A stretch of 60,248 nucleotides of DNA from Clostridiales bacterium (GCA_022778745.1 JALFSR010000061.1:1-60248), one strand, 5' to 3'; counted from the first letter of the stretch, positions 46,673-56,053 are shown. The notes: generated by a model from the sequence alone, not told the origin. Program-made: numbers and translations.

Positions 46673-47317
46673 TTATCTGCGAAATGCACAGTCAGTCTTT
46701 TCACATACTTCACATCCATGTCTGTGACACGGCTGTTTTGTTCTGCTTAATCCAATCACTGCCGTAACCGATTTTGTCGGCGCCATCAGCAAACTGTCTG
46801 TCAATGTCAGGCCAATTTTTTTTGGACATTGCAGCACTGAAATGACATCTCTTTGATGCTCCAATGCAAAATCTCCATATCCTGGACTGAATCTTGGACG
46901 CAAATACCATCCTTGCTGTTCCATCTGCTGGCGAATTGTTTCTTGACATGTATCACAAACTTGTTCAATCATCGCCGCTGCCACTGCCTGCATAATGACT
47001 CCTTGACTAATCTGCAGTTTTACATATCGTTCCACTAACAAATCAACTTGTATGCCAAGTGTAGCTGCAAAAATAACAACTTGCTCACAGCCCGTCAAAT
47101 TTTTAGATAAGTTTTTAGAAACTGCCTGAAAACAATGAAAATCAATCGTTCCATCCAAATGCAACGTCAGCGGAAACACCTCATACAGCCATCTTGGCTG
47201 AACAACCCGCTGCAATTTTTCAATTGCATCTTCAATCGACTGCATGATTTGTGCATCTGCTTTCTTTTTTCCATATCCAAGATAACGCAACACTTCTTTT
47301 CTATCTACTAAAATCAT
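46673..47317 (-). CDS. Stand-alone methionine synthase reactivation domain protein
   Basis: 214 residues matching the MetH activation (AdoMet-binding) domain: RPRFSPGYGDFALEHQRD carries the R-x3-PGYG signature that binds AdoMet, and the C-terminus is Cys/His-rich (CHRHGCEVCEKTDCAF). It should rescue oxidised cob(II)alamin on MetH by reductive methylation with AdoMet. It lies between metF and metH on the same strand, 20 nt from metH and 11 nt from metF. This split arrangement is known in Clostridia. Confidence 0.88.
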   Translation of the reverse strand: MILVDRKEVLRYLGYGKKKADAQIMQSIEDAIEKLQRVVQPRWLYEVFPLTLHLDGTIDFHCFQAVSKNLSKNLTGCEQVVIFAATLGIQVDLLVERYVKLQISQGVIMQAVAAAMIEQVCDTCQETIRQQMEQQGWYLRPRFSPGYGDFALEHQRDVISVLQCPKKIGLTLTDSLLMAPTKSVTAVIGLSRTKQPCHRHGCEVCEKTDCAFRR

Positions 47318-47328
47318 ATGTATTATCC

Positions 47329-48195
47329 TTATTTTATAATTTCCGAAAGATTTGCCTGAATTCCCGCTGCCACTTCTGGCTTATTCATCGAATATACATG
47401 AATATGACGAACTCCATTAGCAACTAAATCAATGATCTGATCTGTTGCATAAGCGATTCCAGCCTGTCTCATCGCATTCGGCACATCACCAAATTTATCA
47501 ACAATCGCTTTAAAGCGAGTTGGAAGATACGTTCCTGACAATTCACAGATTCGCTTCATCTGCTTTCCATTTGTCACAGGCATAATTCCTGCAATCACTG
47601 GAACAGTAATTCCCTTTTCTCGAATACGATATAAAAAATTATAAAAAATATTATTGTCAAAAAACATTTGCGTCGTTAAAAACTCACAGCCAGCATCGAC
47701 TTTTTCTTTTAAATACTTAATATCCTCTTCCTTATTATTTGATTCTGTATGTCCTTCTGGATAACAAGCACCTCCAATACAAAAATCTCCAAGCTGCTTT
47801 AAGTCGTAAATTAACTCTGATGCATATTTATATTCTGCATGTTCTAAAATCGTACGATCTTTTGGCAAATCACCTCTAAGTGCCAGTATATTTTCCAAAT
47901 TTTCTTCTTTTAATCGTGAAACAACACGATGGACATAATCTTTTGTAGAAGATACACAAGTTAAATGAGCTAATGAATTTACTCCATAATTATGATAAAG
48001 GTTTGAAGCAATATCCACGGTAAATTCACTTGTTCCTCCTCCTGCTCCATATGTTACACTCATAAAATCTGGCTTTAATTGTGCAATTTTTGTTGTAGCC
48101 TCTTCCACTGATTGATAATTGTCACTCGTCTTAGGAGGGAATACCTCAAATGACAAGGTTACTTTATCTTGTGCCAAAATATCTCTAATCTTCAT
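47329..48195 (-). CDS. metF: 5,10-methylenetetrahydrofolate reductase
   Basis: FAD-containing TIM-barrel enzyme of 288 residues that makes 5-methyl-tetrahydrofolate for MetH. Motifs: LSFEVFPPKT with the catalytic Glu, SVTYGAGGG, LTCVSSTKD, ALRGDLPKD and the FAD region FLTTQMFFDN. It is first in the metF-activation protein-metH operon, starting at ATG 48195 with GGGAAG upstream. No SAM riboswitch or T-box was found between it and the tRNA gene. The leader instead contains a decayed intergenic repeat. Confidence 0.94.
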   Translation of the reverse strand: MKIRDILAQDKVTLSFEVFPPKTSDNYQSVEEATTKIAQLKPDFMSVTYGAGGGTSEFTVDIASNLYHNYGVNSLAHLTCVSSTKDYVHRVVSRLKEENLENILALRGDLPKDRTILEHAEYKYASELIYDLKQLGDFCIGGACYPEGHTESNNKEEDIKYLKEKVDAGCEFLTTQMFFDNNIFYNFLYRIREKGITVPVIAGIMPVTNGKQMKRICELSGTYLPTRFKAIVDKFGDVPNAMRQAGIAYATDQIIDLVANGVRHIHVYSMNKPEVAAGIQANLSEIIK

Positions 48196-48231
48196 AAAAT
48201 ACTTCCCTTCCCGGAATTATTATAAAATTAC

Positions 48232-48331
48232 ATGATGATACCAGCCCGATTAAAATGAATTTTGAATGTTTTTAAAATGCAAAAGCACATAATACAAAGC
48301 AATCCCTAGGTATCATGGGTTAAAACATCAT
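48232..48331. repeat. Decayed copy of the intergenic repeat, in the metF leader
   Basis: It aligns with the inner right half of the element at 14775-15069 (AGCCCGATT...GCAATCC.TAGGTATCAT). Most differences are G-to-A and C-to-T changes, and the internal stem is lost. The ends retain GATGATACC and GGTATCAT in inverted orientation. Confidence 0.65.
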
Positions 48332-48432
48332 AATATTCCTTTTTATACATTTCTTTTTATTCTACACTTTATTGATAGGTTTTGTCAATGACAATACTTC
48401 ATTTTATACATCATGTACATTTTATATACAAT

Positions 48433-48462
48433 AAAAAAATCCAGCTCTATTATCAGAACTGG
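48433..48462 (-). terminator. Terminator of the tRNA-Ser gene
   Basis: Minus-strand stem CCAGTTCT/AGAGCTGG with a GATAAT loop (one G-U pair), followed by A and seven T. Confidence 0.85.
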
Positions 48463-48471
48463 ACTTCAAAA

Positions 48472-48558
48472 CGGAGAGTATGGGATTCGAACCCATGTGC
48501 CCAGAGTGGACAACTGCATTTCGAGTGCAGCTCGTTATGACCTCTTCGATAACTCTCC
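48472..48558 (-). tRNA. tRNA-Ser (anticodon CGA)
   Basis: 87-nt class II tRNA. The acceptor strands GGAGAGT and ACTCTCC pair fully, with discriminator G. The anticodon arm is CTGCA-CTCGAAA-TGCAG with anticodon CGA (reads UCG). A long variable arm (TTGTCCACTCTGGGCAC) marks serine. The T-arm is ATGGG-TTCGAAT-CCCAT. CCA is not encoded. Confidence 0.95.
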
Positions 48559-48935
48559 TTATTTTATGCATGAGCTCTAATTATTATGTCCGATATTTTC
48601 TAATCTGTCAATAGCTTTTTTTCAATATCAATAATTTTTTTTTCAATAATTATAAATTTATTTTTTTAGCTGTATTTTTTCACAGTTTTTACCTACTTTA
48701 TTTGTGCATTTTACATAAATATGATTTTTTTTCTTTTTAAAAATTTGAAAAAAGCACCTTCTCTCCTTTCTTTCACTTCTTTTACTCTGAATTTTTTTAT
48801 AAAAATCTTCAGATTATATTCAGAAAATCTTAAAGCCGAAGACACAAAAAAAACACATTCTCAATAGTATACTATATACTGTTTATACTAGAAAGGGAGG
48901 AACGTAGTGTTCCGCAGATGAAGGAGAGAGATTGT
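48559..48935. other. AT-rich intergenic region before the glycosyltransferase gene
   Basis: Contains the divergent promoters of the tRNA (minus strand) and the glycosyltransferase (plus strand). A short hairpin GGAAC-GTAGT-GTTCC lies in the leader near 48899-48913. No gene is seen; a TATACT near 48870-48895 may be a -10 box. Confidence 0.4.
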
Positions 48936-50198
48936 ATGCTCACATTTATTAAAAGTTTCAACTTAATTATTTTGCTTCTTTTCTTCTTGTGTTATTCGTA
49001 TCAGATTGTTTATGTATTTATTTGCTTTTTTAAGAAAAATCACAGTCTGGAACACACACCAAAAAAGATGCACAAATTTGCAGTCTTAATTTCAGCTCGA
49101 AATGAAAGTGCAGTAATTGGAGAATTACTCCAAAGTATTAACGACCAAAAGTATCCAAAAGAATTATTAGATGTTTTTGTTGTTGCAGATAACTGTACCG
49201 ATAATACTGCTGAAATTGCAAGAAGCTACGGAGCTACTGTTTATGAACGTTTTAACCGTCAGCTTGTCGGAAAAGGCTATGCCCTTGATTATGCATTTTC
49301 CAAGATTGAAGAGTCTGTTGGAATTGACGCATATGAAGGTTATATGGTATTTGATGCAGATAACGTATTGGAGAACAATTACGTATCTGAAATGAATCGT
49401 ACATTTGACCAAGGCTACCGTATTTTAACAAGTTATCGTAACTCAAAAAATTATGGTTCCAATTGGATTTCCGCTGGATATGCACTTTGGTTTTTACGTG
49501 AATCCCAGTATTTAAATGGTGCCAGAATGCGCTGCAATTTAAGCTGTACGATTTCTGGAACAGGTTTCCTTGTTTCGAGTGAAATTATTAAAAAGAACAA
49601 CGGTTGGAAGCATCATCTGCTTACTGAAGATATCGAGTTTTCTATGGACAGTGTGCTGCATGATGAAAAAATTGGTTACTGCGAACATGCAGTATTGTAT
49701 GATGAACAGCCTGTTTCTTTCCATACTTCCTGGAAGCAGAGAATGCGTTGGGCAAAAGGATTTTATCAGGTTGTTGCAAATTATGGCGGACAATTAGTAA
49801 AGAAATGTGTAAAAGAACATAATTTTCCTTGCTACGATATGTTAATGACAATTGCACCTGCTACATTGCTCACACTTGCTACTATTGCAATTAATACTAT
49901 TTTTACTCTTTTTGGCATTTATAGTGGAAAAACATATATTGCAGAAGCAGCACTTCTTCATGTCGGAGAAAACTTATACGGTATTTATCTTTCTTTATTA
50001 TTCTTTGGCATTATTACGACAATTACTCAATGGAAGAAGATTTACTGTCCAATGTGGAAAAAGATTTTATATATCTTTACTTTCCCGATTTTCACATTTA
50101 CTTACATTCCAATTGCAATCGCCGCATTGGTACAACCAGTAAAATGGGAACCAATTAACCACACAATCAGTAAGAGCGTACGAGAAATTCGACAGTAA
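48936..50198 (+). CDS. Membrane-bound family 2 glycosyltransferase
   Basis: 420 residues. One N-terminal membrane helix (FNLIILLLFFLCYSYQIVYVF) is followed by a GT2 domain with VLISARNE, DNCTD, the metal-binding DADN, SGTGFLVS, the acceptor LLTEDIEF (ED) and QRMRWAKG (Q-x2-RW). Three or four membrane helices lie at the C-terminus. This is the layout of processive synthases such as poly-GlcNAc, hyaluronan or cellulose synthases, so it probably makes or exports a surface glycan or glycolipid. The sugar is unknown. ATG 48936 follows GGAG; an ATG at 48918 is also in frame. It stands alone. Confidence 0.85.
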   Translation: MLTFIKSFNLIILLLFFLCYSYQIVYVFICFFKKNHSLEHTPKKMHKFAVLISARNESAVIGELLQSINDQKYPKELLDVFVVADNCTDNTAEIARSYGATVYERFNRQLVGKGYALDYAFSKIEESVGIDAYEGYMVFDADNVLENNYVSEMNRTFDQGYRILTSYRNSKNYGSNWISAGYALWFLRESQYLNGARMRCNLSCTISGTGFLVSSEIIKKNNGWKHHLLTEDIEFSMDSVLHDEKIGYCEHAVLYDEQPVSFHTSWKQRMRWAKGFYQVVANYGGQLVKKCVKEHNFPCYDMLMTIAPATLLTLATIAINTIFTLFGIYSGKTYIAEAALLHVGENLYGIYLSLLFFGIITTITQWKKIYCPMWKKILYIFTFPIFTFTYIPIAIAALVQPVKWEPINHTISKSVREIRQ

Positions 50199-50419
50199 AT
50201 GATCTTTTTTTCCAGTAAATACATAGGGAAAACGCTTTACAAATAAGAATTTTTCCATTATAATAAAAAATAGTTAGTTATAGGCTTACAATGCTACTGT
50301 GTTGTGAGCCTTTTCTTCAACAAGCAAGCCGAATTTCGCTTGTTTGCATGCGAAGGCAAAATACCATTCATTTGTATTTACATTACGCCTTTGCATAAAA
50401 AAATAAAGGAGTGATTATT

Positions 50420-50731
50420 ATGGCAGTTATAACATTAACAAAAGAAAATTTTCAGCAGGAGGCCGTTTCTACTTCTCAGACCGTTTTAGTTGATTTCTGG
50501 GCAGTATGGTGTGGTCCATGCCGAATGCTTTCTCCTACCGTTGATCAAATCGCAGAAGAAAATCCAACTATAAAGGTTTGTAAAGTGAACGTTGATGAAC
50601 AGCCGGAGTTGGCAGAACAGTTTTCTATTATGAGTATTCCAACTCTTATTGTATTAAAAAACGGAAAAGTAGTAAATCAGTCCGTTGGTGTTGTTCCAAA
50701 AGCATCAATTGAATCAATGATTCAAGCATAA
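50420..50731 (+). CDS. trxA: Thioredoxin
   Basis: 103-residue thioredoxin with the WCGPC active site in FWAVWCGPCRML and the cis-Pro in MSIPT. It reduces disulfides in cytoplasmic proteins and feeds ribonucleotide reductase and peroxiredoxins. ATG 50420 follows AAAGGAG. It lies 20 bp before a thioredoxin-reductase-like gene, surely its reductant, in one operon. Confidence 0.95.
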   Translation: MAVITLTKENFQQEAVSTSQTVLVDFWAVWCGPCRMLSPTVDQIAEENPTIKVCKVNVDEQPELAEQFSIMSIPTLIVLKNGKVVNQSVGVVPKASIESMIQA

Positions 50732-50751
50732 ACTCAAGGAGGCTTCCTATC

Positions 50752-51615
50752 ATGAAAGATGCAGTAATTATTGGTGCAGGTCCTGCTGGTTTATCTGCAG
50801 CACTTTATATTTTACGTGCTGGTTTTTCTATTGCTGTAATTGGAATAGACAATAGTTCTTTAAAAATGGCAGAAAAAATTGAAAATTATTTTGGTCTGGA
50901 AGCACCGATTTCTGGAGAAGCTTTGCTGGAACGTGGACGTAACCAAGTCATTCAATTAGGCGGAGAATTTATTGAAGAACAGGTTGTGTCTATATCATGG
51001 GAGGGTAACTTTGTAATTATAACAAATGCACAGACAATCCATTGCAAGACAGTAATCCTTGCTACTGGAGCTGCAAAAAATAAGGTGAAAATTCCAAATT
51101 TATCCGAATTAGAAGGCAAAGGTGTAAGCTACTGTGCTGTCTGCGATGCATTTTTTTATCGCGGCAAACATGTAGCTGTACTCGGCAATGGCGAATATGC
51201 ACTGCATGAAGCCCAAGAGCTTCTTCCTCTGGCAGGTCATGTTACACTTGTCACAAATGGTCTGGAGCCACAAGTTGATTTTCCTAAATCCATCGACATT
51301 ATTCAGACTCCAATCCGTCAGCTAAATGGAACATCTTCTCTTGAAGAAATTGTATTTGAAGATGACACAACGCTTCCAGTTTCTGGTCTGTTCGTTGCCC
51401 TTGGCACAGCAAAAGGAAGTGATCTTGCAAAAAAATTGGGTCTTTTCCTTGAAAACGACAAAATTGTCGTAGATGATTCGATGGCAACCGCACTTCCAGG
51501 TGTCTTTGCCGCTGGCGACTGTATCGGCGGAGTACTTCAAGTATCTACTGCTGTCGGTGAAGGTGCAAGAGCAGGTATTTCTGCAATTAAATTTTTAAGA
51601 ACACAGAAAAAATAG
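50752..51615 (+). CDS. trxB: Thioredoxin-reductase-like flavoprotein, unusual NADPH site
   Basis: 287 residues, about 20-30 shorter than classical TrxB. FAD motif GAGPAG (8-13), redox pair C128-A-V-C131-D in the TrxR position, and the late FAD motif FAAGDC. In the second Rossmann part the nucleotide motif reads GNGEYA (145-150) instead of GGGNSA, and the basic HRR-x3-R region that holds the NADPH 2'-phosphate is replaced by VTNGLEPQ. This suggests a different donor, as in the ferredoxin-dependent flavin thioredoxin reductases (FFTR) described in clostridia. It follows trxA directly with an AAGGAGG site, so thioredoxin is the likely partner. Confidence 0.85.
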   Translation: MKDAVIIGAGPAGLSAALYILRAGFSIAVIGIDNSSLKMAEKIENYFGLEAPISGEALLERGRNQVIQLGGEFIEEQVVSISWEGNFVIITNAQTIHCKTVILATGAAKNKVKIPNLSELEGKGVSYCAVCDAFFYRGKHVAVLGNGEYALHEAQELLPLAGHVTLVTNGLEPQVDFPKSIDIIQTPIRQLNGTSSLEEIVFEDDTTLPVSGLFVALGTAKGSDLAKKLGLFLENDKIVVDDSMATALPGVFAAGDCIGGVLQVSTAVGEGARAGISAIKFLRTQKK

Positions 51616-51717
51616 CTTAAAATATCTTGATACTGCTATGAGTTCTAAGCTATAAGAAAATCTTAACAAAAAAACAGTATATTTATCGAATTTTCACCGA
51701 TAAATATACTGTTTTTT

Positions 51718-51981
51718 CTATTTTGTAATCTTATCAATTAATCCAATCAGTTCTTCAATTTTTTCGTCTCCTTTTCCTTGCTCTATCGCATCTTTTACGC
51801 AACATTTCATATGAGCACGAATAATTTCCTGATTTGCACGTTTTAAAATCGCCTGTGTTGCCATTAATTGATTAGAAATATCCACACAGTAGCGATCTTC
51901 TTCAATCATTTTTAAAATTCCATCTATTTGTCCTCGTGCCGTTTTCAGCAATCGATTAATTTTTGTCTTATCTGCCTGCAT
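51718..51981 (-). CDS. csoR: CsoR-family copper-sensing repressor
   Basis: 87-residue all-helical repressor. The metal ligand pattern is C-x(n)-H-x3-C: the first Cys in RYCVDI, the His in RAHMKCC and a Cys in the same segment. Cu(I) binding releases it from DNA. It is downstream of copA on the same strand (38 bp), and a matching GC-rich palindrome lies before copA, so it probably represses its own operon. Confidence 0.9.
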   Translation of the reverse strand: MQADKTKINRLLKTARGQIDGILKMIEEDRYCVDISNQLMATQAILKRANQEIIRAHMKCCVKDAIEQGKGDEKIEELIGLIDKITK

Positions 51982-52019
51982 AAATATTCCTCTCTTACTC
52001 TTGTATTTCGTCTCTGTCT

Positions 52020-54593
52020 TTATTCTACAGAAATAACGGTATATCCTACATCTGTCACCATCTTTCTCAGCATCTCATCTGTTACGCCTTCTTCTGCAGT
52101 TATATAAGCGGCTTTATCATCAAGACTTACTTGTGCGCTTACTCCTTCCATTTTGTTTAATACATTCGTCACTCTTGCTACACAATGTGGACACATCATT
52201 CCTTCAATTTTCATTGTTTTTTTCATTACTTGATTCTCCTTTTCTTCTTTATTATCAGAATCAGCTTCTGCTGAATATTCTGTCAATGGACTTGCCTCTG
52301 CTATAAGTTGTTGCTCCTGTTCTAATGTTGAATGGAATTTTGGTTTGAATCTTTTTAATCGCAGTGCATTACTTACTACAAATACAGAGCTGAAGCTCAT
52401 CGCAGCTGCACCAAGCATTGGATTTAATTTCAATGCAAATGGAAGATAGAGCACACCAGCCGCTACAGGAATCCCAATCGTATTATAGAAAAATGCCCAA
52501 AATAAATTTTGTTTAATATTTCGGATCACTGCTTTACTTAATTGAATTGCAGAGACACAGTCAAGCAAATCACTTTTCATTAACACAATATCCGCTGCAT
52601 CAATTGCAACATCTGTTCCTGCACCAATTGCAATTCCTACATCTGCACGAACAAGTGCTGGTGCATCATTAATTCCATCTCCCACCATTGCAACTTTTTT
52701 GCCTTGCTGCTGAAGCTTTCGAATTTCTCCTTCTTTTTCTTGTGGCATTACCTCCGCAACCACATGATCAATTTCTACTTGTTTTTGAATGGCATATGCA
52801 GTCTTTTTATTATCTCCCGTAAGCATAACTACTTCCAACCCCATCCGCTTCATCTCTTGAATTGCCTGACGACTGGAAGTTTTCACTTTATCTGCTACTG
52901 CAATTATTCCAAGAAGATGCTTTTCTTCTGCAAAAAACAATACCGTCTTTCCTTCTTCTGACAGCCTCTCTGCTTCTTTTTTCATTTGTTTCAGAGAAAT
53001 ATGCATCTCTTCCATCATTTTTGCATTTCCTGCATAGATAAAATGTCCATTTATAATTCCTTGAATTCCACGTCCTGTCATTGATGCAAACTGTTCCACT
53101 TCTAATAATGAACAATTGCTTTGTTTTGCATACTCTATAATCGCATCTGCCAGTGGATGTTCCGATGCATGTTCCAATGAAGCGGCTGCCTGTAAGAGCC
53201 AAGCTGATTTTATCCCCTCTGCTGCAATAAAATCTGTCAAAACAGGCTTGCCTTCTGTCACTGTTCCTGTTTTGTCTAATACAACAGTTTGAACTTCATG
53301 AGCAATTTCTAAGCTTTCTGCTGATTTAATTAAAATTCCATATTCTGCACCCTTTCCTGTTCCAACCATAATTGCGGTCGGAGTCGCAAGTCCAAGCGCA
53401 CATGGGCATGAAATAACAAGCACTGCAATTCCAATGGATAATGCAAATGAAAACGAATATCCTGCGATTAACCATACAACTGCTGCCAATACAGCGATTG
53501 TAATAACAACTGGAACAAATATTCCGCTTACTTTATCTGCTAATTTTGCAATTGGTGCTTTTGAACTTCCAGCTTCTTCTACCAAACGTACAATTTGTGC
53601 CAATGTCGTATCATCACCAACTCTTGTCGCACGCATTTTGAAGAATCCTGATTTATTGATTGTGGCACTGATGACGTGATCTCCTTTTGTCTTCTCAACT
53701 GGAACACTTTCTCCTGTAATTGCTGCTTCATCAACGGAAGAACTTCCTTCTGTCACAACACCATCAACTGGAATACTCTGTCCTGGACGAACAACAATAA
53801 TATCACCTATCACCACTTGTTCAATTGGAATTTCTTGTTCTGTTCCATTTTTTAATACAATTGCCGTTTTTGGTGCTAAATTCATCAGCTTTGTAATTGC
53901 ATCTGAAGTTTTTCCTTTTGAACGAGCTTCTAAAAACTTTCCAAGTGTAATCAATGTCAAGATCATACCCGCAGACTCAAAATACAAGTCCATCGCATAT
54001 GCGTGAGCAGCTTCCATATGTCCATGCCCCATTTCATATCCCATACAAAAGATTGAATAAATACTGTAAATTGCCGCTGCCGCAGAACCAATCGCAATCA
54101 AAGAGTCCATATTCGGTGCTCCATGAACTAATGTCTTGAATCCGACTTGATAATATTTTCGATTAATATACATAATAGGTAGCGTTAAAAACAGCTGCGT
54201 TAAAGCAAACACCATCATATTTTCATGTCCTAATAAAATAGAAGGTAATGGTGCTCCCATCATATGTCCCATTGAAATATAAAACAATGGAATTAAAAAG
54301 AAAAATGAAACAATCAACCGTTTTCTCATCGAACTCATCTGCTGCTGAATGACTGACTCATTAGTCTCCGCTTTTTTTGCTTGATGCTTTTGCGATGCTC
54401 CATACCCACTACCAACAACTGCCTGTATAATCGTGTCATCATTTAATTTATTCTCATCATATTGCACTGACATCGAATTCTGAAGTAAATTTACATTTAC
54501 TTCTTTTACTCCATCCAGCTTTTTGACTGTTTTTTCTACATGAGCACTGCAAGCACTGCAAGTCATTCCTGTGACATCAAATGTTTGTCTCAT
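52020..54593 (-). CDS. copA: Copper-exporting P-type ATPase with two HMA domains
   Basis: 857 residues. An N-terminal heavy-metal domain with MTCSACSAH (CxxC), eight membrane helices, the TGES actuator loop, the CPC site in ISCPCALG, DKTGTVTEG with the phosphorylated Asp, SEHPL, and GDGINDAPAL. After a polar Glu-rich linker the C-terminus carries a second HMA domain with MMCPHCVARV, like a fused CopZ chaperone. It pumps Cu(I) out of the cell. ATG 54593 follows AAGGAGG; promoter and operator lie upstream. Confidence 0.94.
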   Translation of the reverse strand: MRQTFDVTGMTCSACSAHVEKTVKKLDGVKEVNVNLLQNSMSVQYDENKLNDDTIIQAVVGSGYGASQKHQAKKAETNESVIQQQMSSMRKRLIVSFFFLIPLFYISMGHMMGAPLPSILLGHENMMVFALTQLFLTLPIMYINRKYYQVGFKTLVHGAPNMDSLIAIGSAAAAIYSIYSIFCMGYEMGHGHMEAAHAYAMDLYFESAGMILTLITLGKFLEARSKGKTSDAITKLMNLAPKTAIVLKNGTEQEIPIEQVVIGDIIVVRPGQSIPVDGVVTEGSSSVDEAAITGESVPVEKTKGDHVISATINKSGFFKMRATRVGDDTTLAQIVRLVEEAGSSKAPIAKLADKVSGIFVPVVITIAVLAAVVWLIAGYSFSFALSIGIAVLVISCPCALGLATPTAIMVGTGKGAEYGILIKSAESLEIAHEVQTVVLDKTGTVTEGKPVLTDFIAAEGIKSAWLLQAAASLEHASEHPLADAIIEYAKQSNCSLLEVEQFASMTGRGIQGIINGHFIYAGNAKMMEEMHISLKQMKKEAERLSEEGKTVLFFAEEKHLLGIIAVADKVKTSSRQAIQEMKRMGLEVVMLTGDNKKTAYAIQKQVEIDHVVAEVMPQEKEGEIRKLQQQGKKVAMVGDGINDAPALVRADVGIAIGAGTDVAIDAADIVLMKSDLLDCVSAIQLSKAVIRNIKQNLFWAFFYNTIGIPVAAGVLYLPFALKLNPMLGAAAMSFSSVFVVSNALRLKRFKPKFHSTLEQEQQLIAEASPLTEYSAEADSDNKEEKENQVMKKTMKIEGMMCPHCVARVTNVLNKMEGVSAQVSLDDKAAYITAEEGVTDEMLRKMVTDVGYTVISVE

Positions 54594-54607
54594 GATACGC
54601 CTCCTTA

Positions 54608-54624
54608 TACCCCACAGGGGTGTA
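54608..54624. promoter_or_regulatory. Putative CsoR operator before copA
   Basis: TACCCC-ACA-GGGGTGTA, a G/C-rich palindrome standing out in AT-rich DNA, between the copA -10 box and its SD site. The layout resembles known CsoR operators. Confidence 0.75.
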
Positions 54625-54639
54625 GTATTGTTTGTATTT

Positions 54640-54668
54640 AGTATAAAACAAATTTGTTTTTTTGTCAA
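54640..54668 (-). promoter_or_regulatory. Sigma-A promoter of copA-csoR
   Basis: On the minus strand: TTGACA (54668-54663), a 17-bp spacer, TATACT (54645-54640), 15 bp before the operator palindrome. Confidence 0.8.
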
Positions 54669-54698
54669 TTATTTTTTTATACATCCTATTAAAAAATA

Positions 54699-54746
54699 AA
54701 AAGTGTTTCCTTCACAAGAATTCCCTCTCGCAAAAGAAACACTTTT
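54699..54746 (-). terminator. Terminator of the phosphofructokinase gene
   Basis: An 11-bp stem AAAAGTGTTTC/GAAACACTTTT; on the minus strand it ends in TTTTTATTTTTT. It lies between the pfk stop and the copA promoter. Confidence 0.75.
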
Positions 54747-54812
54747 CTTTCTATAAGTTTACTGCCACGGCAGCTATCTCTCTACAATTTTACTTGATGT
54801 AATTATCTTCTC

Positions 54813-56053
54813 TTACATTTTTTCTGTATAGTACAAATGTCTTGGAAGTCCATCTACCATAATTGGTGTCAATTCTGCCTGAATTAATGGCTTAATATAA
54901 TTGACAAATTCTGGTGTCACATAATCACCTGATTCATTAATCCATTCTCTTGGCACTTTTTTCTCAACATTTGCAACTTTATGTACATCATAAATATCAG
55001 TAATACAAATATATGGATCATCAGACACACGCTTTAATATAATCATCTTGCCTGTCTCTCCTTCAAATGCAGCTTTTACTGCGGCTCCACCTACCTGGAA
55101 CGCCTCTGTAATATCTACACGAGAAACAATATGGGATGCACAACGCTGTAATGAATTAAACTCAATTGCTCTTGTCTTGCATCCTGGCACTTCTCTAGAA
55201 ATCTTCTGTGCTAAATAGCGAGCAGTTCCTGTCAGCTGCTTATGAATGCATCCACATAGTCAATATTATCAGTTAATTCACAGACATAACGTCCATCTGC
55301 AACTTTCACACCTTCTGAAATTGCCACAACAACCGATTTCTTTTTCTGATGCAGTTCTGCAACCTTACGCATAAAATCATCAACATCAAATACGATTTCT
55401 GGTAAGAAAATCATATCTGGACCTTCGCAATCTTCACATTTTGCAAGGACAGCTGCACCAGTCAGCCATCCAGCATTTCTTCCCATAATCTCTAACAGTG
55501 TAACACTTTGCTGACCATAAACTAAACCATCACGGATTACTTCCTTTGTAATCGCACCAATATATTTTGCAGCACTTCCATAACCAGGTGTATGATCCGT
55601 TGCAGCTAAATCGTTATCAATTGTCTTTGGCACACCCATAAAACGGATTTTGCTTCCGTTTAAAATTGAATAATCCGATAATTTTTTAATTGTATCCATT
55701 GAGTCATTACCGCCGATATAAAAGAAATATTCGATTTCTAACTTATCCAGAATCTCAAAAATCTTTTTATAGATTTGCTGATCTTCATGAATTTCTGGAA
55801 GTTTGTAACGACAAGATCCCAAATAAGAGGATGGTGTACGCTTTAATAATTCAATGTCAAGATCATTTTTAATATGATCTGCCAGATCTACTACTTTTTC
55901 TTCTAGCAATCCCTGAATTCCATGCAGCATTCCATAAACTTTCTTTGCACCCCTGTCTTTTGCTGTCTTAAAAACTCCTACTAAACTGGAATTGATAACT
56001 GCGGTTGGTCCTCCTGACTGTCCTACAATTACATTGCCTCTTACTTCACCCAT
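54813..56053 (-). pseudogene. pfp: PPi-type 6-phosphofructokinase, broken by a frameshift
   Basis: Two frames together make a protein of about 413 residues. The first (ATG 56053, SD GGAGG) has GQSGGPTAVIN, GGNDSMDT and PKTIDND, the signature of PPi-dependent enzymes, and MGRNAGWLTG. It ends prematurely at VDAFISS. The second resumes as KQLTGTARYLAQKISREVPG and runs to 54813. At the join (55241-55244) the phase is restored by adding 4 bases; the local text TTCATAAGCAG looks like TTCATGCATAAGCAG with GCAT lost between short repeats. It catalyses fructose 6-phosphate phosphorylation with pyrophosphate. Either the strain lacks this enzyme or the base calls are wrong. Confidence 0.85.

Noticed and set aside
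48196-48471. SAM riboswitch or T-box before metF
   Set aside because: No S-box core or T-box sequence could be recognised; the gap is mostly a decayed intergenic repeat and the tRNA terminator.
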